From Aureobasidium sp. EXF-3400 (taxonomy: Eukaryota; Ascomycota; Dothideomycetes; Dothideales; Saccotheciaceae), in the NCBI GenBank assembly GCA_024195585.1, contig SWBL01000011.1, positions 221,362-285,361 on the forward strand: DNA of 64,000 nucleotides, read 5' to 3'. The notes beneath the pieces are model-generated. The model was not told the origin of the DNA, did no database searches, and worked only from the letters and a program-made list of their open reading frames with translations. Shown here piece by piece: positions 22,628 to 33,791 of the stretch; the first letter of the stretch is position 1; each line of letters begins with the position of its first letter. Made by a program: the position numbers and the translations under genes.

Positions 22628-24319
22628 CTAATCTCTGAACTCGGCGTCGACAGATTCGAAGCCGTCGAGGAAACCCTGGAACATCTGGACACCAAGACCA
22701 GGGTCTGAAGTACCAGTGGTAGCACGAATACTGTGCATGCTCAATTGAGGAATGCCCGCATCGATGGCACGCATGCCAGTAGCGCAACTGAGCATAGGTC
22801 CAACGGTACCTCCTGATCTCGAGTCGTTTCTGATCTGGAAGACCTGGAGAGTGGCGCCAACCTTTTCTGCGCAGCGGGCGAAGATAGCAGTAGACGCAGC
22901 GTCAGTGGTCATGTGGCCGTTGCTGTCTGCAGAGACCGAGACACCGACATTGAGTTGAGGGGCGTGGTTGGCGAGGTATACGGATTCGAAGTTGGGGTTG
23001 ACTGCGTGGGTGACGTCTGATGAGACGAGGAAGGAGTTGGCATATGTGCGGCCCATGAGATCTGAGGCAGGATGTTGGCCTGCAAGACTGCCAACAGCGC
23101 GTTCCATAACAATAGGAAGGAAGTTGCCGCGAGCGCCTTGTCTCAGACCACTGCCAATCTCTTCGTCGTCAAAGAGGCCGACCATCTTGATGATACCGGA
23201 GCTGGAGGTGCCGTTGTGGGCGCTTTGCTTGAGCGCCTCAAGGGCAGCCCAACTGCACAGCTTGTCATCGATGCGGCCAGCAGTGATGAACTCCTTGTCA
23301 AGACCAGCCAGAGTAGCAGGTTGAATATCGTACAACTCAAGCTCCCAGTTAACAATGTTGGAGGCATCGCTGAGACCCAATTCCTTGGCAATGGCGCGAA
23401 CGAGGCGAGGAGGCTGAGTAGCAGCAAAAGTGCCGACCTTTGCTTGAGGCTCGATCTGGTTCTTTACTGACGACTCGAGGCCGATGATGGGCACAACCTG
23501 TGTCTCCAGGTTGAATGGGCCGTTTGCAGGAGTGCCGAAATGAGGAGCCAATGTGGGAATCTTAGCAATTGGCCAACCAAGCTTGACCAACTTTGTGACA
23601 ATCTTGTTTCCTTCCTTGACAAGGACACGACCACCAATACTCAGATCACGGTCCCACCAGGTAGGACCAAGACCACCAGCGTAGGGGGCAACACCGAGCT
23701 CAACATAACCAGCCTTGTTAGGGATCTTGCTGACAGGCTTCAGCTTAGCAGTAAGAGCATCGACGTGACCAGCGAGAACAGCAGCACCATTGCCAGACTT
23801 GTAGTCGTCACCAACGACGAAGGCGATCAGACTGCTGCCGTTACGCTCGACAAAGTACTTGCCGCCGGGCTCAATGCGCCACGAGTCTCTCTCGCTGAGC
23901 TTAGTGAAGCCGTCGTCCTTAAGGTCGTGAGCCATGCTGTCGACAGCGTGGAAGACGGTGGGGTTGTCGGTCAAGAAGTCACAGAAGGGCTTAGCATAGG
24001 ACTCGGCGTTTTGTGATGTAGCGAAGACGGGGGCAGGTGCCTCGGACACGGGTTGGTAGGAGGAAGATTGAGCGTGTAGGGTAGCAGATTGCAGCATGTT
24101 GTCGAGCTTCAATTGTTCAAGGCGGAGGCATTGCTTGTTGTGCTCGTGCAGGAGTTCGAGTTGTGTACGGTAGTCTGCATAGGCGGCCTTGTTGAGTTCG
24201 GCCTCAAGCTTCTCCTTGATGAGCTGAGGCATGTCGAAGGACGGCGGCGGCGAGTTCATTTGGTGGTGAAAGGATTGTGTTGATGTCTTGCGGGACAGTC
24301 CCTGCATGTTCTTGACCAT
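22628..24319 (-). CDS. APE1: vacuolar aminopeptidase I (M18 family)
   Basis: A zinc metallopeptidase that removes N-terminal residues. In yeast, Ape1 is the main cargo of the cytoplasm-to-vacuole pathway. Single exon, 563 aa from the ATG at 24319. Family motifs: G-S-H-like A-G-H-V-D-A-L-T (zinc His and Asp), A-P-Y-A-G-G-L, W-D-R-D-L-S-I-G-G-R, I-P-T-L-A-P-H-F-G, D-D-K-L-C-S-W, F-D-D-E-E-I-G-S (catalytic Glu), S-S-D-V-T-H-A and S-M-H-S-I-R. These fit the Ape1 (Lap4) branch better than the cytosolic aspartyl aminopeptidases. About 110 residues precede the catalytic domain. They include a helical stretch (K-E-K-L-E-A-E-L-N-K) that could serve as the Cvt propeptide (inference). Starts at internal Met codons, such as M-N-S-P-P, are possible. 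Upstream in-frame codons exist, but no better ATG. Confidence 0.92.
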   Translation of the reverse strand: MVKNMQGLSRKTSTQSFHHQMNSPPPSFDMPQLIKEKLEAELNKAAYADYRTQLELLHEHNKQCLRLEQLKLDNMLQSATLHAQSSSYQPVSEAPAPVFATSQNAESYAKPFCDFLTDNPTVFHAVDSMAHDLKDDGFTKLSERDSWRIEPGGKYFVERNGSSLIAFVVGDDYKSGNGAAVLAGHVDALTAKLKPVSKIPNKAGYVELGVAPYAGGLGPTWWDRDLSIGGRVLVKEGNKIVTKLVKLGWPIAKIPTLAPHFGTPANGPFNLETQVVPIIGLESSVKNQIEPQAKVGTFAATQPPRLVRAIAKELGLSDASNIVNWELELYDIQPATLAGLDKEFITAGRIDDKLCSWAALEALKQSAHNGTSSSGIIKMVGLFDDEEIGSGLRQGARGNFLPIVMERAVGSLAGQHPASDLMGRTYANSFLVSSDVTHAVNPNFESVYLANHAPQLNVGVSVSADSNGHMTTDAASTAIFARCAEKVGATLQVFQIRNDSRSGGTVGPMLSCATGMRAIDAGIPQLSMHSIRATTGTSDPGLGVQMFQGFLDGFESVDAEFRD

Positions 24320-25152
24320 GACGGCTGTGTTGATGGGAGGATATGAGGACTTGTGGAGGAGGATTGAGAGATGAGATCGGGGAGGGAGTTTGCGAGAAGC
24401 GACTGTAAGAAGAGGTGTATGCTGAGAAGACAAGAGAGATGAAGCGTGTTATCAGCAGCTGCTTGAATGTGTACGACTATGACTGTTCCAGTTGCCCCAG
24501 GCACCGCCATCTCATCTGATCAACGACCCGAGCTCGACCTGCCGCTCGGACTTAGCATCATCCAATCACCGTGCCATCGCATTCCGCTTGAAACGGCAGG
24601 TGCGGAGTAGCTCCTTCCTTGACTCTCCACCTTCCTTCTCAGCCTGTCACACCCTCATCTAAGAAGACGCACAATCAGCTTCGGATCAAAGCTGCGTCTG
24701 GAGAGAGAGCCACGAGCTCGTAGCTTCCGGCGTATGTCGCCATGCTTCCTGAAGATATTGTGCATCTCATACTCCGAAGCTCTCCGTGTGACAGACTCTG
24801 TCACAATCACATGGATGGACTCCCCACGGCTTGCTTGACTCGCAAGTTCCATTTCGTCACAGCCAACATCAGAGTTTCGCATGTTCCGTCTGCCAGCCAT
24901 GACAGGGATCCAGGAACAGGTTCGCATCCTGCATCCATGAACAACCATGTTTCTGCATTTCCATCATAGAAAAATCAAGGCAGCCCGTCATGTCAAGTCT
25001 TCCTCTTTTTCCATCTCCTCGCTGCACTTTCTGTGACTTGACCGCAACATCCATTCAGCTTCCTCGTTCAGTGCATTTCCAATCGTAGTTGTATCAAGCC
25101 ATCGAAACACACCGCTTTGAAGCCTCTCGCTACCCGAAAAGGCAATACAATC
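24320..25152. promoter_or_regulatory. divergent region between APE1 and a small unknown gene
   Basis: 833 bp separating two outward-facing starts. Next to APE1 the minus strand is pyrimidine-rich and contains acceptor-like CTCAG and TTACAG sites, so a leader intron is possible. No coding signal is seen in the middle. Confidence 0.4.
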
Positions 25153-25659
25153 ATGTCTCAATCCACCACCACCCCTATCAAGCAAGCCAAAGCACCTGCC
25201 GCTGCAGGAAGCGGAAAGGACCCCCTCCACATGATCGAGAAGCTAGAGACCAAGACCAAAGCCGTGTATGTTCTATCATGGTCAAAACGGCTGCACATGG
25301 GAAAGGAGATCATAGTGCATTGCAGCTGACCAGCAAAAACAAACAGAAACGCAAACAATGTTGCCAGAGTAGCCAACAGTCAGCTGGTTAATGCAGATGA
25401 TAAACTGCATCCGCTTTTGAGCCTCAAGAATGGCAAGAAGCTCGAGAAGTTCCCTGACACGCCAAAAGCTTTGGCTAAACTGAGTGGTTCGTTTCTTTAC
25501 GAATCGAGTCGTTTGATGCAAAGTGCTGATCTTGTTCTGGATATAGTCACTACTGTTGATGCCATGCTCAGTGCTCTTGAGGCCGATCGCGATGGAAATG
25601 AGATGGAGAAGAGAGAGAAGTTGCGTCTGCAAATTGGTCTCAAGCCCAACCCTGCTTGA
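25153..25659 (+). CDS. small protein of unknown function
   Basis: Two exons (25153-25265, 25347-25659) give 141 aa. The start ATG follows AATC and opens M-S-Q-S-T-T-T-P. The N-terminus is Ala/Lys/Thr-rich, then H-M-I-E-K-L-E-T-K. After the intron comes a leucine-bearing stretch (V-N-A-D-D-K-L-H-P-L-L), then K-L-E-K-F-P-D-T-P-K-A-L-A-K-L-S. The C-terminal half is helical and amphipathic (V-T-T-V-D-A-M-L-S-A-L-E-A-D), ending basic at R-L-Q-I-G-L-K-P. There is no signal peptide and no membrane segment. I do not recognise the family. It looks like a real gene because the intron has good signals and the frame is continuous. Confidence 0.65.
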
Positions 25660-26009
25660 ATCATTCTTTCATTGCTTGTGATTTGGTAACGAATGATGGT
25701 TAGACACAGGATCCGTAGAATGAAGTCATGATACAGAGCAATCAAGTCCGAAATCAGATGAGCCACCATTTGTGCAAGCATGGGAAGAGAAGAAGCCAAG
25801 AAAACAGAAAGGAGGAATAAGGGATGAGATATGTTCTGATTGCCAAAAAAAAAAAAAAGAGTCATCAATCTGTACCACCATCGCCGAGTTTCCCAAAGTG
25901 ATCCATGCACGCATCCCAGATGTAGAACGCCGCTATGCAAAAGGAAATACGAAATCGGAAGGAAGACACCGGTCCTTGGTCGCGTGAGTTTGGCGTGATG
26001 TACGTTGGA
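25660..26009. other. 3' flanks between convergent genes
   Basis: 350 bp with a 13-base A tract at about 25846-25858. No coding signal seen. Confidence 0.45.
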
Positions 26010-26910
26010 CTACTCGTCGTCATCAAGCTCTTCCGCACCATGGCTGTTTGTATCGTTAGCGAAGGACAGCTGATAAGAATGCAGCAGACGATGTTTACCC
26101 AAGCAAGTTCTTGATGTTGTGCATTTCGTAGTGCTTCTTCCTCATGTTCTCAAACTTCTCGTGCTTCTCTCTTTCCTCCTGGGGAATATTGTCGGGAGTC
26201 TCGCCATGCCTTGCGCCGTCAATGTCCATTTGGTCGGGATCAACGATGACTCTCTTTTCCGAGTCGCTGTGTCTGCGCTCGATCGTGTCTTGCTCAGGCT
26301 CTCCGAGGTCAAGATCAGGGATATCCACCTCACGGGGCTTTCTCTTTTGAGGAGCATCACCTTCGAGCACCTTGGCCTTGTCCAATTCGTCGACCATCAA
26401 ATCATCAGGATTGATGTTCTGTGGCTCCTCGTCCTCATCAGGGTCGTAGCGGCCGACGTAGGGTGTCTTGGGCTCATCAATCTTCATTTTGCCGCCCATC
26501 TGACTCTCGTTGAGGAACAAATTGCCCTCGTCCCACTTCAGTCTTGGTGACGGGTGTTCTCCTTGGTGACTTCCGTCAGCAGCCGATTGGCGACGCGAGA
26601 TGCTGCTGCGAGGATTCGAAGAGTTGCGGCGACCGCCGGCATTGATCTCAGTGTTCATTTGGACAACCTCTTTCTCGGACATCTCGCGGTTCATGGGAGG
26701 GCGGTCAGGGTTGCCGAGAGAGTCGGTGTGGTTGGCGGCATGTGTGTTGGGCGGGGATTGGGGGCCATGAGGGTGCTCGCCCATGTATGAGCTGTTGTTC
26801 TTCAGAATACCTGTCACGCGATTTAGCCGACTGAGCGCATAAGAGTGAGAGTAGCGCAAGATACCTTTGGGTCTCTTAGGGACGTCGGGTGAAGAGCCAG
26901 TAGCTGTCAT
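26010..26910 (-). CDS. GLC8: protein phosphatase inhibitor 2 (Glc8-type regulator of PP1)
   Basis: Binds and modulates type-1 phosphatase (Glc7). Three exons (26910-26865, 26810-26099, 26043-26010) encode 263 aa. Exon 1 ends K-R-P-K-G, and exon 2 resumes I-L-K-N-N-S-S-Y, giving the conserved P-K-G-I-L-K-N start of inhibitor-2. Family landmarks follow: L-K-W-D-E-G-N-L-F-L-N-E, then K-M-K-I-D-E-P-K-T-P-Y, which holds the regulatory threonine of T-P-Y. The C-terminal helix is F-E-N-M-R-K-K-H-Y-E-M. The last 34-nt exon adds H-G-A-E-E-L-D-D-D-E after N-L-L-G. It is supported by a GTAAAC donor, a CTAAC branch site and a CAG acceptor, and it supplies the acidic tail usual in fungal orthologues. Without it the protein would stop right after the helix. 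Confidence 0.9.
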
Positions 26911-27541
26911 GATTGCTGTGGATGGTGGTGCAAGCTGGAAAGGATAGCTTGGGTGCTAGAAGGATGGAGTGCGAAGGCTATTGTGGAAGAAGTGTTGCAA
27001 GCTTCTGAGGCAGCGGTCAAAGACGTTGTGTTTATCGATTTGAGGATGACAAGACGAAAGTTAGAGCGAGTGACGCAGACGAGAATAGCCTTTGTTATCT
27101 GTGCACTGGAGGGATTGGCATGAGGCGCAAAACTAAAGGGCAGGTGGGGTGTGTCGAAGATCGACGTCATGCTGATCACTTTTGCTTCGGCCCATGATCA
27201 TCACGCGTAAACAACTACAGCATGACTCCCATCACATGCTGACGGCTCATCGTAGATACACCATATAACTCCTCATCTTGCCGTCTCTATACAGCATGAT
27301 CGTTATCTGCACCTGGCCGTATCCGTAAATGCTCGCTTGCGACGCCGTTGTCCGCCTGAATCCTGCTCGTCAAAACATGCAACCTTCACACATACATCTC
27401 TAGCTTGGGGGCTGTCCCGATGTAGAATGCATTCATTGACGCCCAAGATGCTTTGAAGAGAGCAAAGGCTCCTGCAATCCCACTCTGCCTTGAGACACCG
27501 CTTCCACACATAAAACCCCGCTTCAGCTGTCCACTGACTCG
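26911..27541. other. intergenic region
   Basis: About 630 bp between the GLC8 start and the stop of the next minus-strand gene. It should contain the GLC8 promoter. Open frames here have no recognisable content. Confidence 0.4.
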
Positions 27542-29252
27542 CTACAGTCTAGAGCTCGCTCCAAAAAAGAACAAGCTCTTTCCGTAACTCTGTCCGTCCG
27601 CTTGCACATAGCCGCTTTTGCCAATGGGCTCTTCATCTCTGCTTGCAAGCCTCTTCAGCGTTGCAGCATCTCCATGATTGGCAATAAATCTATGCCCGGA
27701 GCTCTTCAATCGACCTACAATATGACCTAACGAAGGTTCGTTCTGGCGGTCAAAATCTACCGTGTATGTCTGGACAGCTTCAGCGTTTGGACAACTTCAT
27801 AGTGATTTAAGTGTCTCACCTCAATGATGGCTTCTCCTTCGGCAGTTTCATCAATTGTGGGCACTGTGTTGTCCTCAAGTCTGGAAGGCAGAGGGTTACA
27901 AGCAGGATAATGTTGACCATCGGCCCGTGGTTGAGACGACAGACAGATAACATGCTGGTACGTCAAGACACCGCCATTTGCGAGCACAAGACCATGAGTG
28001 CCATTACCCGCACGCAGCTTTCGTGTCATGACTGTGATGGCCTACATTCGTGGTTCAGCTACATCGCATTATAGCAAGACTATTGAAGGCACTCACATGC
28101 ATAGAGTAGTTATTGCCTGCTCCTCCAAAGCTTGTCAAACCGCCAAGGAGAGTGATGGGCTTTTCAGACTGCAACATGTCCAGACCAAGATGTAGGCAGG
28201 CTAGTTTAGGTACGATGGGGAAGCAGCTGTAAAAGTCAAACATATCTACTTCGGTCTTGCTGAGTCCACACGCCTCGAGCCCGGCGTCCAGAGTGCGACT
28301 GATTGCAGGACTCGAGTGGAAGTTTGGCCGTTCCCAGAAGTTGTCGCTGTCTTGTGTGCCTGCGCCTCCAAGCACGTAAATCCATCTGTCTTCGGCGATG
28401 CCTAGTTCGCGAGCATATGACACGGATGTCAGAATCACCGCTCCAGCTAGATTTATCGTATTGAAAGCATTCATCAGTAGGGGGTCTACTCGGGGTCAGC
28501 TCTGCACTGTCTGGATATCGACCAGTCGTACATGGAAAACATATCATGCGGTTCTTGCTAGAGACACGTCCAATCGTTTCTTCTGTTTCTGCAGTACGAG
28601 GGAAACTCCATGCCAATGGATTCTTGTTTGCAACTTGAGCAAATTCAGCATATAGCTTTGCGCTTTCGGTGTTGTTGTCTTCCATTGACTGGCCCCTTTG
28701 AGCACGAAGACCGTTCTCGAAAAGCGGATACACTTGGATAGGTGCTCCGATCATATGCTTTGCCCCGAGACCTCTAGCCATCTCACTGATTGAGGGAGCA
28801 AACACCTGAGTCACAGGCTGCTCGACAAGAGTCCAATTTGGTGGAGGCATAGCTCCTGCTTTAGCACAAGCGGCCAGTGATGCTAGTGCCTCGCCTCCAG
28901 TGACCACTGCCATTCTCGTCTCTCCATTTGCAATTCTTCGAGCTGCTTCATCGACCAGTTTGGCGGGTTGATTTCCTGCATGTGGAGAGCAATAAATGTG
29001 ATTGGGTCGAGCACCTAGTTTCTCAGCGAGTAAACCAGGTAGATCTGGATATGGCCACGTCCAAGTGCGAACAACATCTATGCTGTCGATCTTGGATTTG
29101 AGAGTTGCGATTACTTGTGGTGAGAGGCCAGTATCCTGTAGAGCGATGAATATGGCATCGAGCATTAGCTCAGCAGGTTCTGCGGCATGATGGACTGCGA
29201 GATGGCGATTGATAATGTCGCCGACACCGACAAGGATGGGTGTCTCAGACAT
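27542..29252 (-). CDS. thiolase-like acetyl-CoA acetyltransferase family protein, predicted peroxisomal
   Basis: Four exons (29252-28532, 28485-28097, 28041-27820, 27769-27542) encode 519 aa. The start M-S-E-T-P-I-L-V-G-V-G-D is typical of the COG0183 thiolase-like group. The core has G-G-E-A-L-A-S, M-I-C-F-P-Y joined across intron 1, L-G-G-A-G-T, D-F-Y-S-C-F-P, and L-T-S-F-G-G-A-G-N-N-Y-S-M-H. A C-terminal module of about 75 aa (Y-T-V-D-F-D-R, then G-H-I-V-G-R) resembles the beta-barrel tail of this group. The last three residues, S-R-L, form a type-1 peroxisomal targeting signal. Where true thiolases have the acyl-accepting Cys, this protein reads P-H-A-G-N-Q-P. It may therefore bind acyl-CoA without normal thiolase chemistry (inference). 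Confidence 0.83.
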
Positions 29253-29795
29253 TTCTCTCAATATATGTCAGGTCTGAATGGAAGCAGTGCGATAGTCAAC
29301 GTATGAAGAATGTTAGGTTACTCGAAGTGGAGAAGGCAAGGATGCCGAGGTCTGGAGCTTGTACACAATACTTTGGACTACCACGAGCGATGATGCGCAA
29401 ACATCATGTTGAGGACGGTCAATGAACAGCATCTCATACACTAAACCAATTCCCGGTCCTACAGCTTACATTGCTGCTCTATCGCCACGGGAGAACGTTT
29501 TGGGAGTGCTGGTATGACGGTGGATGTCAATACTGGTTCCCATTGGGTTCCGATGACAGATAGTCAACCACGAACGTGAACTTGGCATTGCATTGCATTG
29601 CAGTTTCAGCTGATGCGTATTTCGAAGTAAGATGGTTATTGTCAAAATGTCCAAGAACATTTGCGCAGCTCGGAGGTGAGTTGCGGAAGCGTCAATGAAC
29701 GGAAAATGCCGGGGTAGACAGCATCGCGGTCATGCGTGGAGGCTCGAAAAAAGTAGTGGAACAGTTGGACTCTAGTCACATCAACAGTCACAGCC
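29253..29795. promoter_or_regulatory. divergent promoter between the thiolase-like gene and OXA1
   Basis: 543 bp between two outward-facing starts. It includes a short GCATT pentamer repeat (GCATTGCATTGCATTGCA, about 29585-29602). No other structure noticed. Confidence 0.45.
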
Positions 29796-31291
29796 ATGAT
29801 GATGCCGAGTAGAGGACTGGCGGGCGCTGTCCGTCAAGGTGCCCGTCTCAATCGCAGATTTGTATGTTTTCTAGGTGCACGAGGACGACGATTTGGACTG
29901 ACCCAAACTAGATCTCGACTCCTTCGAGGCCACTGGCTGCCCTCAACTCACGCTCGACGAGTCGCATCTTCCAAGGCTCTGTCATTTCGCTCGCCGCACA
30001 TGCTCGTCTTGCCTCGACATCAGCTCCCGCTGCGACTCCCGCCGTCTCTGCCGCCACGACCGCTCCTCCTCCCACATCAGCTACCGATGCACTTGCGACT
30101 AACAGCAACCCCTTTGACATCAGCGACGCTACCGATTATGCCAACTTGCCCGAGAGACTCGGCTTCCTGAAGGATCTGGGCCTTGACTACGGCTACGGCC
30201 CAACCTCTGTGATTGAATGGTCTCTGGAACACGTACATGTCCTTTCTGGTATGCCCTGGTGGGCTTCGATCGCCGCAACAGCTTTCCTCTATCGTCTGGC
30301 TTTGGTCCCTATGTTCATGAAGGCGAGTGAGAACGGTGCCAAGATGCGCGCAATGCAACCCATCACAAAGCCTATGAACGACAAGATGATGCAAGCCATG
30401 AGAGACGGCGACAGAATTACCGCCATGACCATGCGCCAGGAGCTCATGCAGATTAACAAGGCTGCAGGTGTCAGCACTTTTGGCATGCTTGTGCCCAGCG
30501 TTGTCCAGGGTGTTTTTGGTTTCTGCGCTTTCCGTCTGCTGCGTGCCATGGCCAACCTCCCCGTCCCTGGTCTCGAGACTGGCGGTTTCCTCTGGATTGC
30601 CGACCTGACCCAGACTGATCCATACTTCCTTCTTCCCGCCATCATGGGTGGTACTTTGCACATGGTCATGCGTATGGGTGGCGAGACTGGCACTCCTATG
30701 TCTGAGGCCGCCAGACCTTTCTTGCTCTACGTCTTCCCTGGTATCGTTTTCATCACCACCGCCTGGCTTCCTGCTGCCCTCAACGTATGGCTTGCCACCA
30801 CTGGTGTTATGGGTGTGATTCAGGTTCACGTTTTCAAGCATGCTGAGATTCGTCGCATGTTCGGTCTGACCCCCATGGTTGATGCTGCACAAGCTCAGCG
30901 TGATGCTGTAGCTGCTGGACTTGTCAAGGAAGAGCCCAAGACCATTGATGTCAAGGCAAAATCCTATGCTGCCGATCAGAGACCTGTTTACCAAGCACCG
31001 AACGTAAAGTTCTCTGCTAGTTCTGTGCCCCCCAAGCAAGCTGCTTCTTCTGCACCAACTGCAGATGCCGCTGTTCAGGCACCTCAGAGCCCATTTGACA
31101 GCGTCAAAGAAAAGGGCTTCGGTCTCTTCAACAAAGCTGGCAAGTCATGGGACTCGATGAAGGAGGGCTTGAACGATCAAATCACCAGAATGCGCGGATC
31201 AGGCAAGGCTAAGAGCAAGACACGTTCTGCCGAGTTCATGAAGCAGGCCGAAGATTACGAGCGCAGATGGCAGAAGTTCAACAAGAAATAA
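29796..31291 (+). CDS. OXA1: mitochondrial inner-membrane insertase Oxa1
   Basis: Inserts mitochondrially and nuclear-encoded proteins into the inner membrane (YidC/Oxa1/Alb3 family). Two exons (29796-29861, 29912-31291) give 481 aa. The N-terminus is Arg/Ser/Ala-rich with few acids (R-Q-G-A-R-L-N-R-R-F), as in a matrix presequence. Five membrane segments are visible: I-A-A-T-A-F-L-Y-R-L, T-F-G-M-L-V-P-S-V-V-Q, F-L-W-I-A-D-L-T, A-R-P-F-L-L-Y-V-F-P-G-I-V-F and N-V-W-L-A-T-T-G-V-M-G-V. The second ends in the G-V-F-G-F-C-A-F-R loop region typical of Oxa1. The matrix-facing basic C-terminus (K-A-K-S-K-T-R, then Y-E-R-R-W-Q-K-F-N-K-K) is where ribosomes bind. An ATG cluster (M-M-M) leaves the exact start uncertain by two codons. 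Confidence 0.95.
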
Positions 31292-31705
31292 GCCATTGTC
31301 CATTGTACATATACGACACAAAACCTCTCAGCACTTTTATGGCGCAATATCGGGACATTGGGATGGGACATGACGGGTGTTTCTACTACTGTAAAATTGT
31401 AAAAATAGGACTTTGGATCCGAATCTTCATTTCTTGTTCACACTTTCGACGAAGGATTGTGCATTGCGACAGACTCGATCCACTTCTCATGTTTTGTGCA
31501 TAGCTTTGCATAAAGTCTTATGTCAAGATTGCATCAAACATGGCATGCAGGTTTCTCCGCAAAGTCACATGCCGATGACGATGATACGACAAACGCGTCG
31601 TCTTGCTTTCACTCACACGCTCAGCTCTTCTTCCTTATCGATCTTGGAATGCTACCTTTACGTCCTGCTTGCACATCATAACACGCTCGCAAAAGCGCGT
31701 CCGTC
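31292..31705. promoter_or_regulatory. intergenic region
   Basis: 414 bp between OXA1 and the PhoD-like gene, same strand. A/T-rich first half, then pyrimidine-rich towards the next ATG. Nothing else noticed. Confidence 0.4.
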
Positions 31706-33791
31706 ATGTCGTTCAGTATCGCAGGCCCCGTAACAGTGCTATCTTCGACCGTCTTACGCTTGGCCACTTATGTCTTTCTCCGCTGGGTTCGCTTACTCTA
31801 GTCCTCAATTTCCATGAGTGCTCGCTAACAATACTGAATCCAGATTCCCGGCCATGTTTGTTGCACTGCATCCAAGTGGTTTCCGTTCACTACTAACGTC
31901 ATCAGGTCGCACCTCCTGTCATATTGACAGCATTCGCTATCTATGCGACATCATTCTTTTATCAATTCACTCACACGAGCCCATACGAAGTCGTCGCAGA
32001 TGAGCTCGATATCATCACCAGAGACACCATTGATCGCGATGACAGTGACGATGAGTTGCTCGTCGATGCCGAGACCGAAGAGCCCCTTCAGGAGATTGAT
32101 GTCCAAGAGACCATTGTGGTCGAAGAGAAGGACCCCAAGGTTCTGCGCAGCCTCTTGACTGGCTTACCAAGCCCTAGCTCTCTCTTTTGGTCTGCCGTGA
32201 CCTTCTTGACTAACGTCGCTCTGCTGGCCATGGTAGCTGACATGGTCTATCGTGCTCCCCTGTTCCATCCATCGCACAATCTTTCCTTCGTTCGTCTCGG
32301 TCATGTTTCTGAGAACAGCGCAAAGCTTCTGGTCAGAGAGCCACGTACTTCGGAGCACCCTCTGCGCATGAGTTACAGATACGCAGGCGAGTCACCTGAC
32401 GATGGCTTCCGTGATCACGACTCTTCTTGGAAACACCCTCAAAATGCCATCGATGTTGACGAGAGCACTGACTACACTGGTATCTTCCATCTGACTGGGC
32501 TCCGACCTGACACAACTTACCAGTACGCTGCATCCAACAACCACACTGGCTTCTTCGTTACAGCACCCAGAATTGGACGCACCGCCCCTCGTAACAATGA
32601 TGTCTTCACGTTCCTGCATTCATCCTGCATCAAGCCCAGGTTTCCATACAATCCACTGCAACACCCTCTTGAATTCCCAGGCTTCAAGCATTTGGCCAGA
32701 CTTTTGCCTTCGTTGAAAGCTCATTTCATGGTCTTCATGGGCGACTTCATCTATGCAGATGTGCCAAAACGATTCGGCACGGACGCCGAGACATACCGCA
32801 GAGAGTACCGTCAAGTATACTCATCGCCTCAGTGGGAGTCTGTGAGTTCTGAGGCTAAGTTGCCTTGGATCCACGTCTTAGACGACCATGAGATTGCGAA
32901 CGACTGGGACAAGAACACGACTGGAGTTTACGAAGCTGCTGTTGATCCGTGGCACCACTACCAGGCTTCTGCCAACCCTGATCCAGTCCGTCCTGGCGCG
33001 ACCTACTTCTCATTTGACCAAGGCCCTGCATCATTCTTCATGATTGACACTCGCCGCTACCGTCAACCATTCGACGGGACCGACGGTTCTTACGACAGCG
33101 CCCGAACTCAAAGTGGCTACAAGAAGAGCATGCTGGGTGACCAACAACTCAAGGATCTTCTCGACTGGCTTGCAGCTCCTGTTCCCGACGGTGTCAGATG
33201 GAAGGTCGTGGTTTCTAGCATTCCTTTCACCAAGAACTGGCGTTTCGGCACCGAAGACACCTGGGGCGGATACCTTGGTGAGAGACAAATCATCCTCGAG
33301 GCCATGTGGGATGTTGGCCTTCGCGGCGGTGTTGGAGTTGTCGTTCTCAGTGGTGACAGACACGAGTTTGCTGCTACATCTTTCCCGCCACCTTCAGAAG
33401 ACAAGGTTACCGGCTTAGATACAGCTGCAGGAAAGCTGAAGACCAAGAAGTGGCCTGTCAGTGCGACAGTTCATGAGTTCAGCGTCAGCCCGCTCAGTAT
33501 GTTCTACCTTCCGGTCCGCACATACGAGCAGACCGACAACGACGACGTGTGTGTTAAGTGAGTGCCACGATTTGGTCCAACGTCCTTGAAACAACAACTG
33601 ACTTGAATAGGTACATGCCCGACGGCAACTCAAAATTCGGTGCTCTCAGTATTAGCACACCACCTACGTCTGACCAATCTGAGCTCAAGTATCGTCTGTT
33701 CATCGACGGGCAAGAAGCATGGAGCCACAAAATTCTTACACCTCCTGTGGTACACGGCAGTGGTCGCGGTAAGGACGCGTTGTGGGGTTGA
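31706..33791 (+). CDS. membrane-anchored PhoD-like metallophosphatase
   Basis: Four exons (31706-31786, 31844-31855, 31906-33557, 33611-33791) encode 641 aa. The N-terminus reads V-L-R-L-A-T-Y-V-F-L-R-W, then I-P-G-H from a 12-nt microexon, then V-A-P-P-V-I-L-T-A-F-A-I-Y, a membrane segment. An acidic linker follows, then a second membrane helix (F-L-T-N-V-A-L-L-A-M-V). The PhoD-type phosphatase domain (about 200-560) has F-M-G-D-F-I-Y, V-L-D-D-H-E-I-A-N-D-W-D and L-S-G-D-R-H-E-F, the metal-binding Asp/His set. The upstream module (T-Y-Q-Y-A-A) resembles the fibronectin-like part of PhoD proteins. It is probably a phosphatase or phosphodiesterase facing a lumen or the cell exterior. The substrate is unknown. 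Confidence 0.88.

Noticed and set aside
24319..24433. Extending APE1 upstream to the far end of its open frame
   Set aside because: The extension has no ATG; it starts at TTG and contains acceptor-like sites, so it is treated as leader.
30077..31039. 320-codon open frame antisense to OXA1
   Set aside because: Its length comes from codon bias of the true gene on the other strand; it is His/Gly/Thr-rich without any family motif.
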